The translations under genes were made by a program, and so were the position numbers. From Ischnura elegans (lineage: Eukaryota > Arthropoda > Insecta > Odonata > Coenagrionidae), in assembly GCF_921293095.1 (NCBI RefSeq), contig NC_060258.1:806001-870000 (forward strand): DNA of 64,000 bases, given 5' to 3'. A model generated the notes under the pieces. That model did no database searches. It was not told the origin of the DNA and saw nothing but the letters and a program-made list of their open reading frames with translations. Within the stretch, counting starts at the first letter, position 1. Every line of letters starts with the position of its first letter. Positions 11,777 through 23,500 of the stretch are shown here, piece by piece.

Positions 11777-14767
11777 CAGATTGCAGGATAAACTGCTTGA
11801 CTCCATGGTGACTTTTTATCACAACAAGCTTGGTATGTACCTTGTTTCACTTAACCCATCTTCCAATCTTTCAAAATCTAAAACTAATCCAAACAGTTAA
11901 ATCAATTTTTAGGGTTCTCCAACAAACATTGGTTTTTAATACCAACAGTTTTGATGTCCAAGCCAATTTTTCTCTTCAAATGTGCTGAAACATTTTTTTT
12001 GGCCCTCTTCATACTGAGCCTCCCAAGGAACACCCACTGTACAATAAGCAGGAGTCTGAATGACAGTCTTTCATGTGTGGTCTAGGTTTATTTACTATAG
12101 TTAATAGTAGTGGGTGTAACTCGGTGGAAATGCTTAATCATAGGAGATGAATGAATAAAAACTTTATTAATTCCATATGGTGATTTATAGTGTCTGACCA
12201 TGGTTTCGTTACAGTGTAACATGCTCAAGGTGAGACCTTTAAAATGGTTAGCTGTAATGAGACCATGGTAGACAAAATTAATCACCATGTGGTAAAAGCA
12301 ATGTTTATACTCCTTCAACTGCTACTTTTTCTTACTTTTCCTTAGCTTATAGCATTTCTGCTTCATTTTCTATTTGGTTTCCCTACTTAGGTGTAGGTAT
12401 GTCCACAATGGTATGCAGCGGAGATTACTTTCTGCCAATGGGAATGGAATTACTCATAAATTTGATGATTGCTTGCATTATTTGTCTTTTATGAAAGTGA
12501 TTAATGAGGATCATAGGTTATCCATCCATAATGGTTGTTAATTATTCAATATTCAATAATAAATCCATTATGGCATACAACATTTTATGTTTCTATGATA
12601 TGCTGTACTTTCTCAACTTTACATTAATGTGATCCATGAATGTGATGTATACCAACTCCTTACGAAACGTTATTTCTATTGCAGTGCATCAACGATACTG
12701 TGTGTTGTACTTTTCTTTGAAAATAAAGACAATTCAATGCCAATATGCATGTTACTGATACTATTTTTTATATAACCTTGACCTTGTATAAGATAAATTT
12801 AAATGTTCACCTATAATAGTGACAAAGCTAATGGATTAGAATAGCATTAATTTTATAACAGCATCCTTTAGAAACCAAGGTGAGTCGTAGATTGAACCAA
12901 TAGGATTAAGCAAGAGGCTATAGAATTTTTTTTAATAGGAGAGTACATTTTTTGTAACAATTATATTGTGTTTCTTCCCCTATTTAATTACAAGAAATTA
13001 GAATTGGGCATGAAGTATAAATGCATTGCTTTGAGGATATTCTTGCAGGTCTTATTGGATACTGAATCCCCTATGTAGATCAAATTCTATTTTATCTTTT
13101 TCACATCTTAAACCTCCCTCCATTCCTATTCATCTTCCATTTTTTTTTCATTACTGGAATTTTTTTCATCTTGAACTTTGAAAAAGTTAGCATTTCTCTC
13201 ATTGCTCCTATCTTCCAGCATTAATTTTTGTGCTAGGCATAATTAAAGTTGATTAAAATGCGCAGGGGGATAGAAACATGTATGAGTGTTAGGTTTTTGA
13301 AAGTGGATTCAGCACATAAGTAGTAATACTTATGGTACAGAATAACTCTCAATGAAAAACAATAGGCTGGAAAGTTCACACAAATACTAAACTAGAGCTC
13401 AGAGCTAATTTCAGGCTAAAATCCCAAGAGGAAATGGCTACATAAGTTGGGCAATTTTGCTGCACATACTATGTAGTTGAAAATACAGGCTGTATAAGCT
13501 TTTCCTCTCGGGATATTATGCCAGACTCGCTTTAGAGTCGTCTGCCTCGTCTTGAGAATTGAAACAATGGTGCTTGGTGTGGTAGTTTGATTTGAGGAGG
13601 AAGTGAGTGAGCTTGAGTGGGGATTAGAAATTGAGAGGGTCTGAATAATTATGGAAAGTGGATTAGAAGTGGAAATATGTGTTGAAACACTCTTAGTAGA
13701 TGTGGAAGGAGATTTTGAGGTTGATGGGGTCGGGTCAAAGGAAGAAAGATCACTTGATTTCACAGATTCACTATTTTTTCTTTATCAACCTGGCTTTCTG
13801 ATTAATTCTGTTGCTGAAATAACCAATGATTCTATTTTATGACATACTCAACTCAGCTACACTTGGGGTCTGCTACGCTAATGTTAGTATCACCTCAATA
13901 TCGAAAATGATTAGTATATCCTGCAAGTCTTCATGCCCGTGTGTCGCATTCTTCCCTATCAGTGCTATCATACGTTTTTTAATATGATTAAGCTCACTAA
14001 ATTTAAGGGCTCCACTCCCAGTCTGGGTGCCCTCACGATTGTAACACGCTACTTTAGAGGCAGATTTCAAATCTTGCCAACGCTGAGGGAAAATTTATTG
14101 ATCACAACAAATGTTATGAGATTCTTAAATGGCAATTTATGGAAACATAGTTTCTCAGCAACATATACGATGCTACATATTTATCTATTTTTGAGTAAGT
14201 AGTTATTTTTACGTTTCATTTAAGCTAATCACTCTGTAAAAAATAATTGATTTATAAGAAAACGATCATTTACCGAAAAATATGGATCAGATATGGAAGA
14301 ATAAGAGGCTTATGTAACGTAAATATAAATAACTAATACGCTTAATGGTTTATTAATAATGAATTAATCATTACTGTCGCAATACGTTTCATTTTATATA
14401 GTGTACCTTCAGAATGAATTGCCGAGGCATATATTTCTGCTCAGCGATAACTTCATATTTACGCCTTTGTTTACTTTAATTTACACCGCGCTACTGACGA
14501 ATTCGTAAACAAATGAAGGAAATTACAACGTTGCCACAACCACGACTCGTAATCCATCTCCAGAGTTTATAATAAGCGAGCAATCGGCGAGCAAACTGAG
14601 GTCTGCAGAGCCGTTTTTCGCGGAGGTATAGAACACCCTTAACATCGGACATCACAATTATTTTATCGTTACATTTAGTAAGTTTGGATAGTAATAAAAT
14701 AGAATATAATAATAAAATGTTTAACTTCTTTTTATAAGTGATTGAACGATCTGCGTCTGTTGAACAG
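11777..14767. other. long stretch without a supported gene
   Basis: AT-rich. A minus-strand open frame at 13,416-13,763 is very rich in Ser, Thr and Pro, but it has no homology signal or splice support. A possible 3' end signal (AATAAA) lies near 12,721. Nothing else could be assigned. Confidence 0.25.
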
Positions 14768-15028
14768 TTGAAAGAGAACAAACGCCGTACTCTTTGGTGG
14801 TCAAACTGGGGGTGGGGGGTGGGAAGTGTGTGTGAATGAGACCTTCGCGGAAACTTGTTCTTTAGAGAAAATCTGCAAGGTGAGTGTTTGTGCTGCGCGA
14901 TTGTTTGGTTTCATAGTTTTTTAGCTTGATTTCAGTGTTTTACCTGCCTGTCAGCTTTTAACTTTCCACCCCCCTCCCCACTATGCCCACCAACGAGTAC
15001 GGCCTTGGCGAATTTGTTCTCTTTCAAT
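14768..15028. mobile_element. foldback element, about 260 bp
   Basis: The left arm TTGAAAGAGAACAAACG and GCCGTACTCTTTGGTGG recurs inverted at the right as CCACCAACGAGTACGGC and TTTGTTCTCTTTCAA. G-rich (14,811-14,826) and C-rich (14,967-14,978) tracts extend the arms, with about 130 bp between. It is non-coding and no target duplication was resolved. Confidence 0.6.
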
Positions 15029-15946
15029 TTAACTTTTTTAATCCTTTTCAATGAAATATAGGAAGACATATTTGACCACGTGCCCACATTGCGCCGATGC
15101 TCGCGTGTTTACTCTCAAGCGTACGGCGGATTCGCACGAAAATCGCTGTTATTCGGTTACTTTCAAATACTTACAGCTGCTTTTTTAAATTATGTCTTTA
15201 TAATACTCTACCTTCTTGTCATCAACATAGGTTTCCGCGCAAATCCTCGTCACTCTTTTGTAACTCAACATTAACGCGATTTTTTCGAAGACATTCCTCT
15301 TCACTCACTCCTGTAGCAATCATTAACATCCCTAAAAGGTTGATATCTAGAATATATGATAGTATATGGTCTATATTTATATAGTACAAAGTTCTTTTGT
15401 CCAAAATTATAGGCGCCGTAGAGTAAAAAACATCTAAAATACGTCATTTTCTAAAAACATAAAAAGCACGTTTCCGTTAGAAAAAGCGCAACAAGAATGC
15501 ACAGTATCTACGCTAACAATTTTTTTCATTAAAAGTACGGATGAAGTGAGGTGCACCATATTTGAAAATAACTCTGATAGTAAAAGATGATTTCCAAAAA
15601 TTCCAAAAACTTATTTGTATTTTCATTTTTCCGGATCCGCACCACTGCGCGGCGTTCTCTCGCACCATATGGATTTCCCGTCGTGTTTTGCATTCCTCTC
15701 CCTTCTACTCCCTGTTGAGCCCCACCTACCGCGTCGTTACCCTGTGTAAATTCCCTACCCTTCCTTTACCACCGACACTCGCAAATCCTTCAATGGGACA
15801 CCGAAACTCTCTAACCCATTCATGCTCTCTCCATTTTTTTCTTTTCCAAATTTATTATGTTTTTGCGTGCCCTTTCTCAACCTCGCCCTCTTTTATGAGC
15901 TCTCCGCCCTCCCCTATTCAGAAATATCAATATTTTGTCCAGAGAC
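15029..15946. other. non-coding stretch, no recognised feature
   Basis: Short overlapping open frames at 15,080-15,384 and 15,562-15,957 have unbiased composition and no domain features. Nothing else is supported. Confidence 0.25.
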
Positions 15947-15954
15947 CTGTACAC

Positions 15955-17998
15955 TAGGGCGGATTGCAAAAATCTATTTTTTTCAAATCCATCTGGCCCT
16001 ATGAAAAAAAGTTATGGGAATGATCAAAAATAAGGCCTGAAACATTTGAGACCTCTACGTGAACCCTTGACCCTCGCTCGATTGCAATTTAAGGGGGGAG
16101 GGTCAAAATTCGATAATTATATTTTATGGTCATTCCCTATAGAAATTGCCGAGTTACTGCCCTTTTAGAGCAAAAACTTCGTGCACTTTGACGTATCTGC
16201 CACCGTTCAGCCACAAAATGCTTAATTTGAGTCCGCGCCCGCGAAGAAAACATTTCATCGCCCACGCAACGTCGCGGGTGCAAGAGCAGCAAGCCGATCC
16301 CGTCCCCTCCCCGCTCACTTCTCCCTCTCCATTGGCTCCAATATAGCAAAAGTTTTGCCGCGTGTGCTGCTAGAAGGGCGTTCATCTTTGATAATATGAA
16401 TCAGAAGATGGTAGAAGGTAAAAATCGATGCGTAGTGAGACTTGTCCCTTATTTGGCGCCTCTTCGGCGTTAAACACATCGATGTTACCAACTTTTAGAG
16501 AAGTGATGAAATATTTTTAGATCCGAGAACGTAGGAAAGGAGCCTGCAGCCTATGAAGAGGCATCTCGAGTGGCTATAAAGGTGTGCGAAATATGGTGAC
16601 GCGTTTCTCTTCCATTATGAATGTAACTTAATGGATTTAGCGGTACCACGGGAAATACTATAACTTACGGATAATTAGAATAGGCCAAAAGTAGGGTTTT
16701 TTCGAAGTATAAAACTCAATAATTTTAAAGGAACATTTTAAACTATGCCATATTTTTGCGTGCAAGTGCAAAGAGGAGCATAAGTTTCCCCGATTGAAGA
16801 AGTTTTTTGAGAGACAAGCTGACGAAAAGAAAGATGCTGGCTGATGGGTTGAATCCTAAAGAAACTCGACAACTGAGGAAAAAAAGGGAATCATCGGAGA
16901 GCGATGAGTCAACATCGTCAATTCTTGTACGGGAAAATAGTATCAAAAATTTTATTCATCAATTCGTCCGAAGAAAATTAAACTGGCGAGAAATTAGCCG
17001 ATTTGTATCTCTACTTTCCTCATAAAATAAACGTTATGGACTATAAACTCATATTGGAACTTCTTCGCGGAAAATACGTCTGCTAACTGTGATAGAGGTA
17101 TATGCAAGAACCAAGCAACAGCAATGATCGTTCCCGAAACTTAAGCTGACGAAAAAGTCATAACTTCGTAAGATATATCAAAGCTAGTGTACCAGAATCA
17201 CTTACGTAGATAGAAAAAGATGCAAATTACTGTGAATAAGAAAAGAGAGGGGTTATCAAAGGGCTCCATTTTATTGGAATGTAAGACTATACTTTTGTCT
17301 GATGAATAAAGGCAAGAGGACTTATCAATACAAGTATAGAGGGGAAAGTGTGGTGTTAGTTGAAGATATAGGGTCCCCCTTTTGATGGTTTGCCTCTCCC
17401 GTCGGAGGGTTAGCAAAAGTTATAAAATCTGCGATTATCGATTCCTTTTCGAGTGAAAAGTAGATATAAACAATTAAAAAGCATTTGATTATGATGGTAC
17501 CAAGCGAATATCGCCCCAAAATGAGGCATCATCCCTTTGCTATAAGCATTATTCCAAAATCCCTCGCAGTGTGGGTAAACTCTTCTCGGGATTCCCACCG
17601 GGTTAATTTTTCCATAATGGCCAACGTTTCAAGCTCCGACTCGGGGCTCATCCTAAGGGATAAATTTTGTTGAACCCCGAAAACAGTTTACTCACATCAA
17701 TGTTTTCTTCGCGGGCGCGGACTCAAATGAAGAATTTTGTGGCTAAAAGGTGGTAGATACGTCAAAATGCACGAAATATTTGTCCTAAAAGGGCAGTAAC
17801 TCGGCAAACTCTATTGGGAATGAATAAAAATATTATATTTTTCGAAGTTTGACCCTTTCTCCTAAATTGCATTTCAGCGAGGGTCAGGGGTTCACGTAGA
17901 GATCTCAAAATTTTTTAGTCTTATTTTCGATCGGTCCCAAAAAATTTTTTCATTGGGTCAGATGGATTTGAAAAAAACGATTTTTGCGATCTGCCATG
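15955..17998. mobile_element. hAT-type non-autonomous element with long inverted repeats
   Basis: A 2,044-bp element flanked by a perfect 8-bp duplication CTGTACAC (15,947-15,954 and 17,999-18,006). Its ends, TAGGGCGGATTGCAAAAATC and inverted CATGGCAGATCGCAAAAATC, begin inverted repeats of about 300 bp that reach the GCGGGCGCGGACTCAAAT motif. The duplication fits the nnnTAnnn pattern reported for the Buster branch of hAT, and the left end fits the hAT YARNG pattern. The middle holds only short open frames, one of them K/R-rich at 16,807-17,025, and no recognisable transposase. The family call is inferred from ends and duplication length. Confidence 0.7.
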
Positions 17999-18006
17999 CT
18001 GTACAC

Positions 18007-19340
18007 GGATTTTATTTCATTCCATTTATTTAATGGTGCTCATTAAGTTTCACAATGTAGCTCAGTATCAACTCTTCCGAGAAAATGCCATTGGCGATAT
18101 TAAATATCAATTTTGCCTATGTTCCAGTACCACTCTGCGAAAGGCTGCAGTTCTTCGTCAAAGGAATCATTGTTTCGCATAGTATTACCATGCTGTATAT
18201 AAAAACCACTCCAACCTCCATTCGATATTCGAGGACATCTCCCATCGCAATTTCGTCATAATCCGTGGTGGTCGAGTAAATATTTTTGTGACGCTATTGA
18301 CTTGATAGCCTATTCGTTTAGTTTATGAATATATATTTATAGCGCCCAAGGCCCCCTGAAAATTCCCTCCCTCTTCTGCCTGGCTTTCAGACTTCGATCT
18401 TTGAAGAACACTAGACCGTTTCAACACTTGTTCAAAGCTGCATGTTGTAAAACTGTTTAAGTGATAATGGGGAGAGCCAAGCGTAAGAGAAGATCGATGG
18501 ATTTGTTAAGGACGCAGCTCGCCAAGCGTGAAAGAACCCCTCTTATAGGACCCTGCCACAAGGTCCCGATTCCGCATGCTGATAGGAGAGAGGCTATTAG
18601 ACTATTCTCTCGCTCCGAGGCGAAGATCGTCTTCCCTCAGCCGGAGGCGATGAAGACGGACGGAGAGTTTGGAAGTGAGAAGGGAGTGAAGGAAGGGAAA
18701 GAAGAGAGGGAACTAGAACGACCTTGAACGATGGAACTCTCGCCTCTTGCTCGCAACTCCGGGGCCATCTATTGACTTCTTGAAAATTAAAACAGTCAAT
18801 ACGATTCCCTACCATGCCGTAAGCCCTCTAGAATATAATTACTCTATAGTTTAGAACTCACTTAATCAGTCGTATATTATAAACTTGATATTTTCATAAT
18901 ATTACATAGAAGCGCCACATGAACCAACATCGATCAGACAAACTAACATTAATTAACCATGCAATTAGAATTTATACCACTTAGAATTCATTATTCTTGA
19001 GACTAAATGCCATAACCTTTTATCAAAAGTGTTGAGATGCTTGGCTTCCATTTAAAGTCGAACACCTTTCTGCCATTCGCTCCATCTACCAGTAAAAATA
19101 GCAGTTAAAGATAAAAGAATTATTTATTCGATACTTGAAAATAAAGTAAAGTTATTGAACATTGAGAAACTAGGTCACAGACCAAGATGAATATTATTGT
19201 ATTATTTTCACATTATGAGGCAATTCTTTCATTTCAAGCATGCAGCTATCGTAGTAATAATAGTTATTAACCTTAGTAGCTAATGAACACTAATTAAGTA
19301 GAATCCTTAGACTGTTTTTTTAAATGATAGAAAACGTGAA
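18007..19340. other. 3' flank of the ZAD gene, no feature recognised
   Basis: A basic 88-codon open frame at 18,461-18,727 (MIMGRAKRKRRSMDLLRT...) has no domain signature and ends in low-complexity E/K/G. The rest is AT-rich. Confidence 0.25.
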
Positions 19341-19346
19341 TTTATT
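19341..19346 (-). other. candidate polyadenylation signal
   Basis: AATAAA on the minus strand, about 20 nt after the ZAD gene stop codon. It is the nearest canonical signal. Its closeness to the stop would make a very short 3' UTR, so a later signal may be used instead. Confidence 0.4.
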
Positions 19347-19366
19347 GAGACAACGTCTTTTCACAA

Positions 19367-20544
19367 TCAATGCAAGAATAAGGCTTCTTTCCTATGAACA
19401 AGCATGTGTAAGACAAGGTTTCGTTTGGTAGTATAAGACTTTTCACATTCACCGCAGGAATAAGGTTTCTCCTTCGTATGAGTCTGAATGTGATAGTTTA
19501 GGTGACTCTTTACAGAGAAAGACTTTTCACATTCACCGCAGGAATAAGGTTTCTCCTTTGTATGAATCCTCATGTGACAGACAAGGTTGCTCCTGGCAGA
19601 GAAAGACTTTTCACATTCGTTACATGAAAAAGGTTTCTCCTTCGTATGAGTCCGAATGTGATAGATAAGGTGACTCTTTTGAGAGAAAGACTTTTCACAT
19701 TCACCGCAGGCATAAGGCTTCTCCTTCGTATGAGTCCGAATATGACGGACAAGGCAGCTCTTATAAGGGAATGACCATTCACATTCACTGCATGAATAAG
19801 GTTTCTTTGTTGAGCGTGGACTATCTGTGCACGATTTCCCATCTGCAATGGAGCTTCTCCTCACTTCCCTCACATTTTTCTTCTCCGTTGTTCCACCAAA
19901 GTTTTCCTTAATAACCTCATTTCCTTTTTGTATCACCCCTTGCCTTTTACATATTAGCTTATTCAAACTCTTGGAGGAGGTGGGCTGATAAGAACTATCA
20001 GTTTCTCCTCTTGAGACAAGGGTCTTGAGGGCCAAATGTTTTCCGATTGACACATTTGCATCTATATCCAAACTGCCAGAACCAAAATGAATCTTGAGGT
20101 GCTCGATGAGGTCATGTTTGGCATTGAATGCATCCCCACAATTGAAGCAATGATAAGAATAGTCCTTTGATTTGACACGCTTCCCTGGATTTTTGGTCAT
20201 GCTAGTATTTATCTCTTCTTTTTCTTGCATGACTGCCTTGGGGCCACTCTTTCTACTGTTAGTGACTTTAAAAGACTTTATGGTGTTTGGATTATCACAA
20301 CCACTAGTTTCCCCTGCAACAGTCATTGTTGCTCTATCTTTTCTGACTTTAGACACATGCCTAGATATCGAATGAAACTGTCCATCATCAGGAATTAAGC
20401 ACGAAGTTATTTTATCAGCAAGATGGGTACCACATTTTTCAATGACTTCATCCATCACCTTCCTTTCCTTCATTGAATTTGATGCTGTAATTTTTGGTTC
20501 AAGGAGAACAAGCAAAGCTGAGGCTCTTTCAGAAGCTGGGATAT
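19367..20544 (-). CDS. ZAD gene exon 12: six C2H2 fingers
   Basis: Terminal exon of 1,178 nt behind a TTTTCTAG acceptor. After a basic and polar stretch it has one separate finger (YHCFNCGDAF...HLKIH) and then five tandem fingers with the C-x2-C-x12-H-x3-H pattern. Linkers are mostly TKEKP rather than the common TGEKP. The fingers are very alike at the base level, suggesting recent array expansion or gene conversion. The frame ends after the sixth finger because of a 2-nt loss in the next linker; a seventh-finger start (PYSCIDCEKTLSQ) survives out of frame. Confidence 0.9.
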
Positions 20545-23500
20545 CTAGAAAAGAATTTCAGATTTTAAATAAGTAAAGTCAGACATATTATCTATGATTC
20601 ATCGACCTAATTCAAAACAACCACTAGACAGATATCAAAGTTGCAACCTCAACCTATCTTTTGGTTCAATACTGTACACATAACTAATGTTGATATTAAT
20701 TTTTTACAGTGGTTTCCAAATATTTCTTCACAAATTGAGTGGCACTGCCGCTCAGAACAATTCAGTAAGGTATTACATACTAAACTGAAATATCCACTCC
20801 AGAAAGAACCCCAGAGCACAATTACACGCAAAATGGCACTAGAGCATCCTAATGAAAAAATATACCTAGCAGCTATAAGTAAAATTACATCCAAATTACT
20901 CAAACTCTTCATATCCACCCTCAATGAAGGTGATGACCTACACTTCAATGTACCACCATTAAAATTTTGATGAAACTTTAGCCTTGAAATCTTAGCTAAC
21001 AAGAATGAGTAGGCATGGGCTGGTTGCTTACTGTCATTACTCTGCAGAACTAGAACTTCTGCACACAAGGCTTTGAAATTGAGTTTAGCATATTTTTTGC
21101 CAAAACAGTTTTTTCCATGCTTCACTTCTTCCATGAATGTGTTTGACCTAATTAAGCACAGTTTCCATGAGCACAACAAAGTGAATTGGATGGGGAGTAT
21201 ATCAAAGCAAAATTTTCCATTTACTTCCACACCGAACCAAACCTATTGTCCTCATTTCAACAACTTCCATGTTAACTTAGTCTATTGAAGCCACACAATT
21301 GACAAGGGGGCTGGAATCCCATGCTCAGTATTCTTCACAAGTGATTTTTTGGTAATTATTTTCTATTAACCAATCTTAAAGGCAAAATTGCTGGGTAGAG
21401 TATGGGGGAATTCCCATATGAATGCACATTACTCCAAATATAGCTTTATAACATTGAAACATGAAGAAAATTTTACCTAACATTTGCCCACCTGATTAAA
21501 TTAACTAGCAGAACTATTAACAAAAACTTAAGAAAGTATAGAAGCATGAAAATTTTAGAAACTACATCCTTCCAAGTGGAATGTCTTAAAACCTTTTCTC
21601 AGAATTCAACCAAATTTTTTTGTGCTATAGTCCATTGTGAGTTATCCTCTAATGAGCCCCCATATGGGAGAAGCTGTGACTCCTCGGGATGATAATGTGG
21701 TGGCTTTCCCTTGCCTTCCACATCGCAGTACTACAGCCGTTTAAGTAAATGTTACCATGCCCGTAGTGAAATGTGTGTCGCTGTACCGACCAGTATGGTC
21801 TCAACCTTCGCACATGTGAAGAAGAGCTGCTGCCCTCTCCCCCGGGTGATGAGAGGCATAATTGTTGGCAGCCCCCAGTCGCCTAGTCACGGTATCTTCA
21901 CAGGTTTTGGTATCTTTTAAATGGTCTACCTTACCCAAGGGTAGCCCAATACCCCCTCAGAACACTGCCTCTTTTTGTCCACGACTGCTTATTTGACGAG
22001 AGGACTCACTTATCTCGCAGCTTACCTCTATATCTAAAGGTCGACCCACCATCCGCAACCCAGTGGAAGCACTCGGTGGCTTTATGCTCAGCCGCGAGCC
22101 CCATATGGGGTTACATTTATAACCAATATTATTAACCTCAAATCCAGTTAAAAATTTGCAGGTCAAATATATTCATGTATAAGAGCCACTCTGCAAAGGG
22201 TGAGCATTAATCTAGTGATTAAGGTGTCCAGTTTTCACCCAGAGGACCTCTTGTCGAGCCATGCATAAAAATAAAATTTTCAGCAATATTTATGGAAATA
22301 TTGATGCATAACAGGTTTCTTTGAAATAGAAAGTAGAATGAAAGTACGAAAAAATTTCATGCCAGAATCGCAAAATTTGGTTGAATTCTGAGATCCAGTT
22401 TTCGCACATTTGCCTAGTCAGATTTATTTACAAGTCTTTTCTGTGAAGAGTCATTTTCAAGCCCTTAAGAGCACTCACCCACTGCCTCTGTCATAGACTC
22501 CATGGCCATTGTCTGATTCTGAATCAGCTCTCCATTCTCCGCAGTAGTAGGCTGAAAGTAATCGTCAAAATATGAATGGACTAGGAATTGGACTATCATT
22601 GCAGGTGATTAAATACAACTAATTTTTAAACCATATAAACACACATATTAGCTTATATTTACCATGTGAACAAGAAGTAATATAATGATATTTATGATAA
22701 AATATGTATTCTCAGTTATTGACAGCAAATGTAAGGAAATCTGATTTTCCATCCTTTGAAAACAACATAAATCATTACCAGCAAATTGAGTCTGTCGTCT
22801 ACACCCATTACATTCCATAGAATATATTCCTTCTCGACCTTCATACTAAAAATTGTATTTATTTATTAATGCATGTATTTATCCTGTGAATTGAGCACTC
22901 TCAGAAATCACATTAGATATCATGACACACATAGTCACTGACAAAACACATTTTCAACATATCGATACCATTTCATGATTTTTAAAAATAAAGACGTAAA
23001 ATACATAACAGAAGTTTTTCAAAATTATTCATATAAATTTCGGCTAGGACGGGGGACAAAGGTGACTCCATAGCAAGGCTATCTAATTGTTTGTATTGCT
23101 TGCCACTGAAGAAAAACCTCTTTTGATTTGTGCGCAATTTCAGGAGTTAACAAAGTTCTCTTATCACTGGATATGGTGTATCTGACTGGATGTGGGTGAT
23201 TTCCGGTAAATGTGCTTCTTCTGTTCTTGGAGCACTTGAGTTTTTATTTATTCATCTCCCACAATAAAGGATTTCTACCAAATTTCAGCCGCTTCTATTT
23301 ATTAAATTAATATTTAACTTGATGTAATTCAATACCAACATCAGACATGATTTGTAGGTCCCAGGATTTTACTTACAAGGAGAGGTCGCCAAAGTGATGT
23401 TCAGGATCTGGATGCGGATGTTATTTTCTTAAATTATATAGGTAAGGTAGAAAAAGTGTCACGGCTTTCTTCCACATAGGCCCGGGTTCGAGAGATATGC

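Noticed and set aside
13416..13763. Ser/Thr-rich open frame on the minus strand
   Set aside because: Low-complexity composition, no supported splice sites and no partner exons; not called as a gene.
15562..15957. 131-codon open frame on the plus strand
   Set aside because: Composition follows C/T-rich DNA, with no recognisable protein features, and it runs into the end of the hAT-like element.
18461..18727. Basic 88-codon open frame
   Set aside because: Low-complexity basic and acidic tail, no homology signal, and no transcript evidence can be inferred.
19570..19848. Open frame in another minus-strand frame over the finger array
   Set aside because: Shadow of the C2H2 exon; the repeated DNA keeps other frames open as well.
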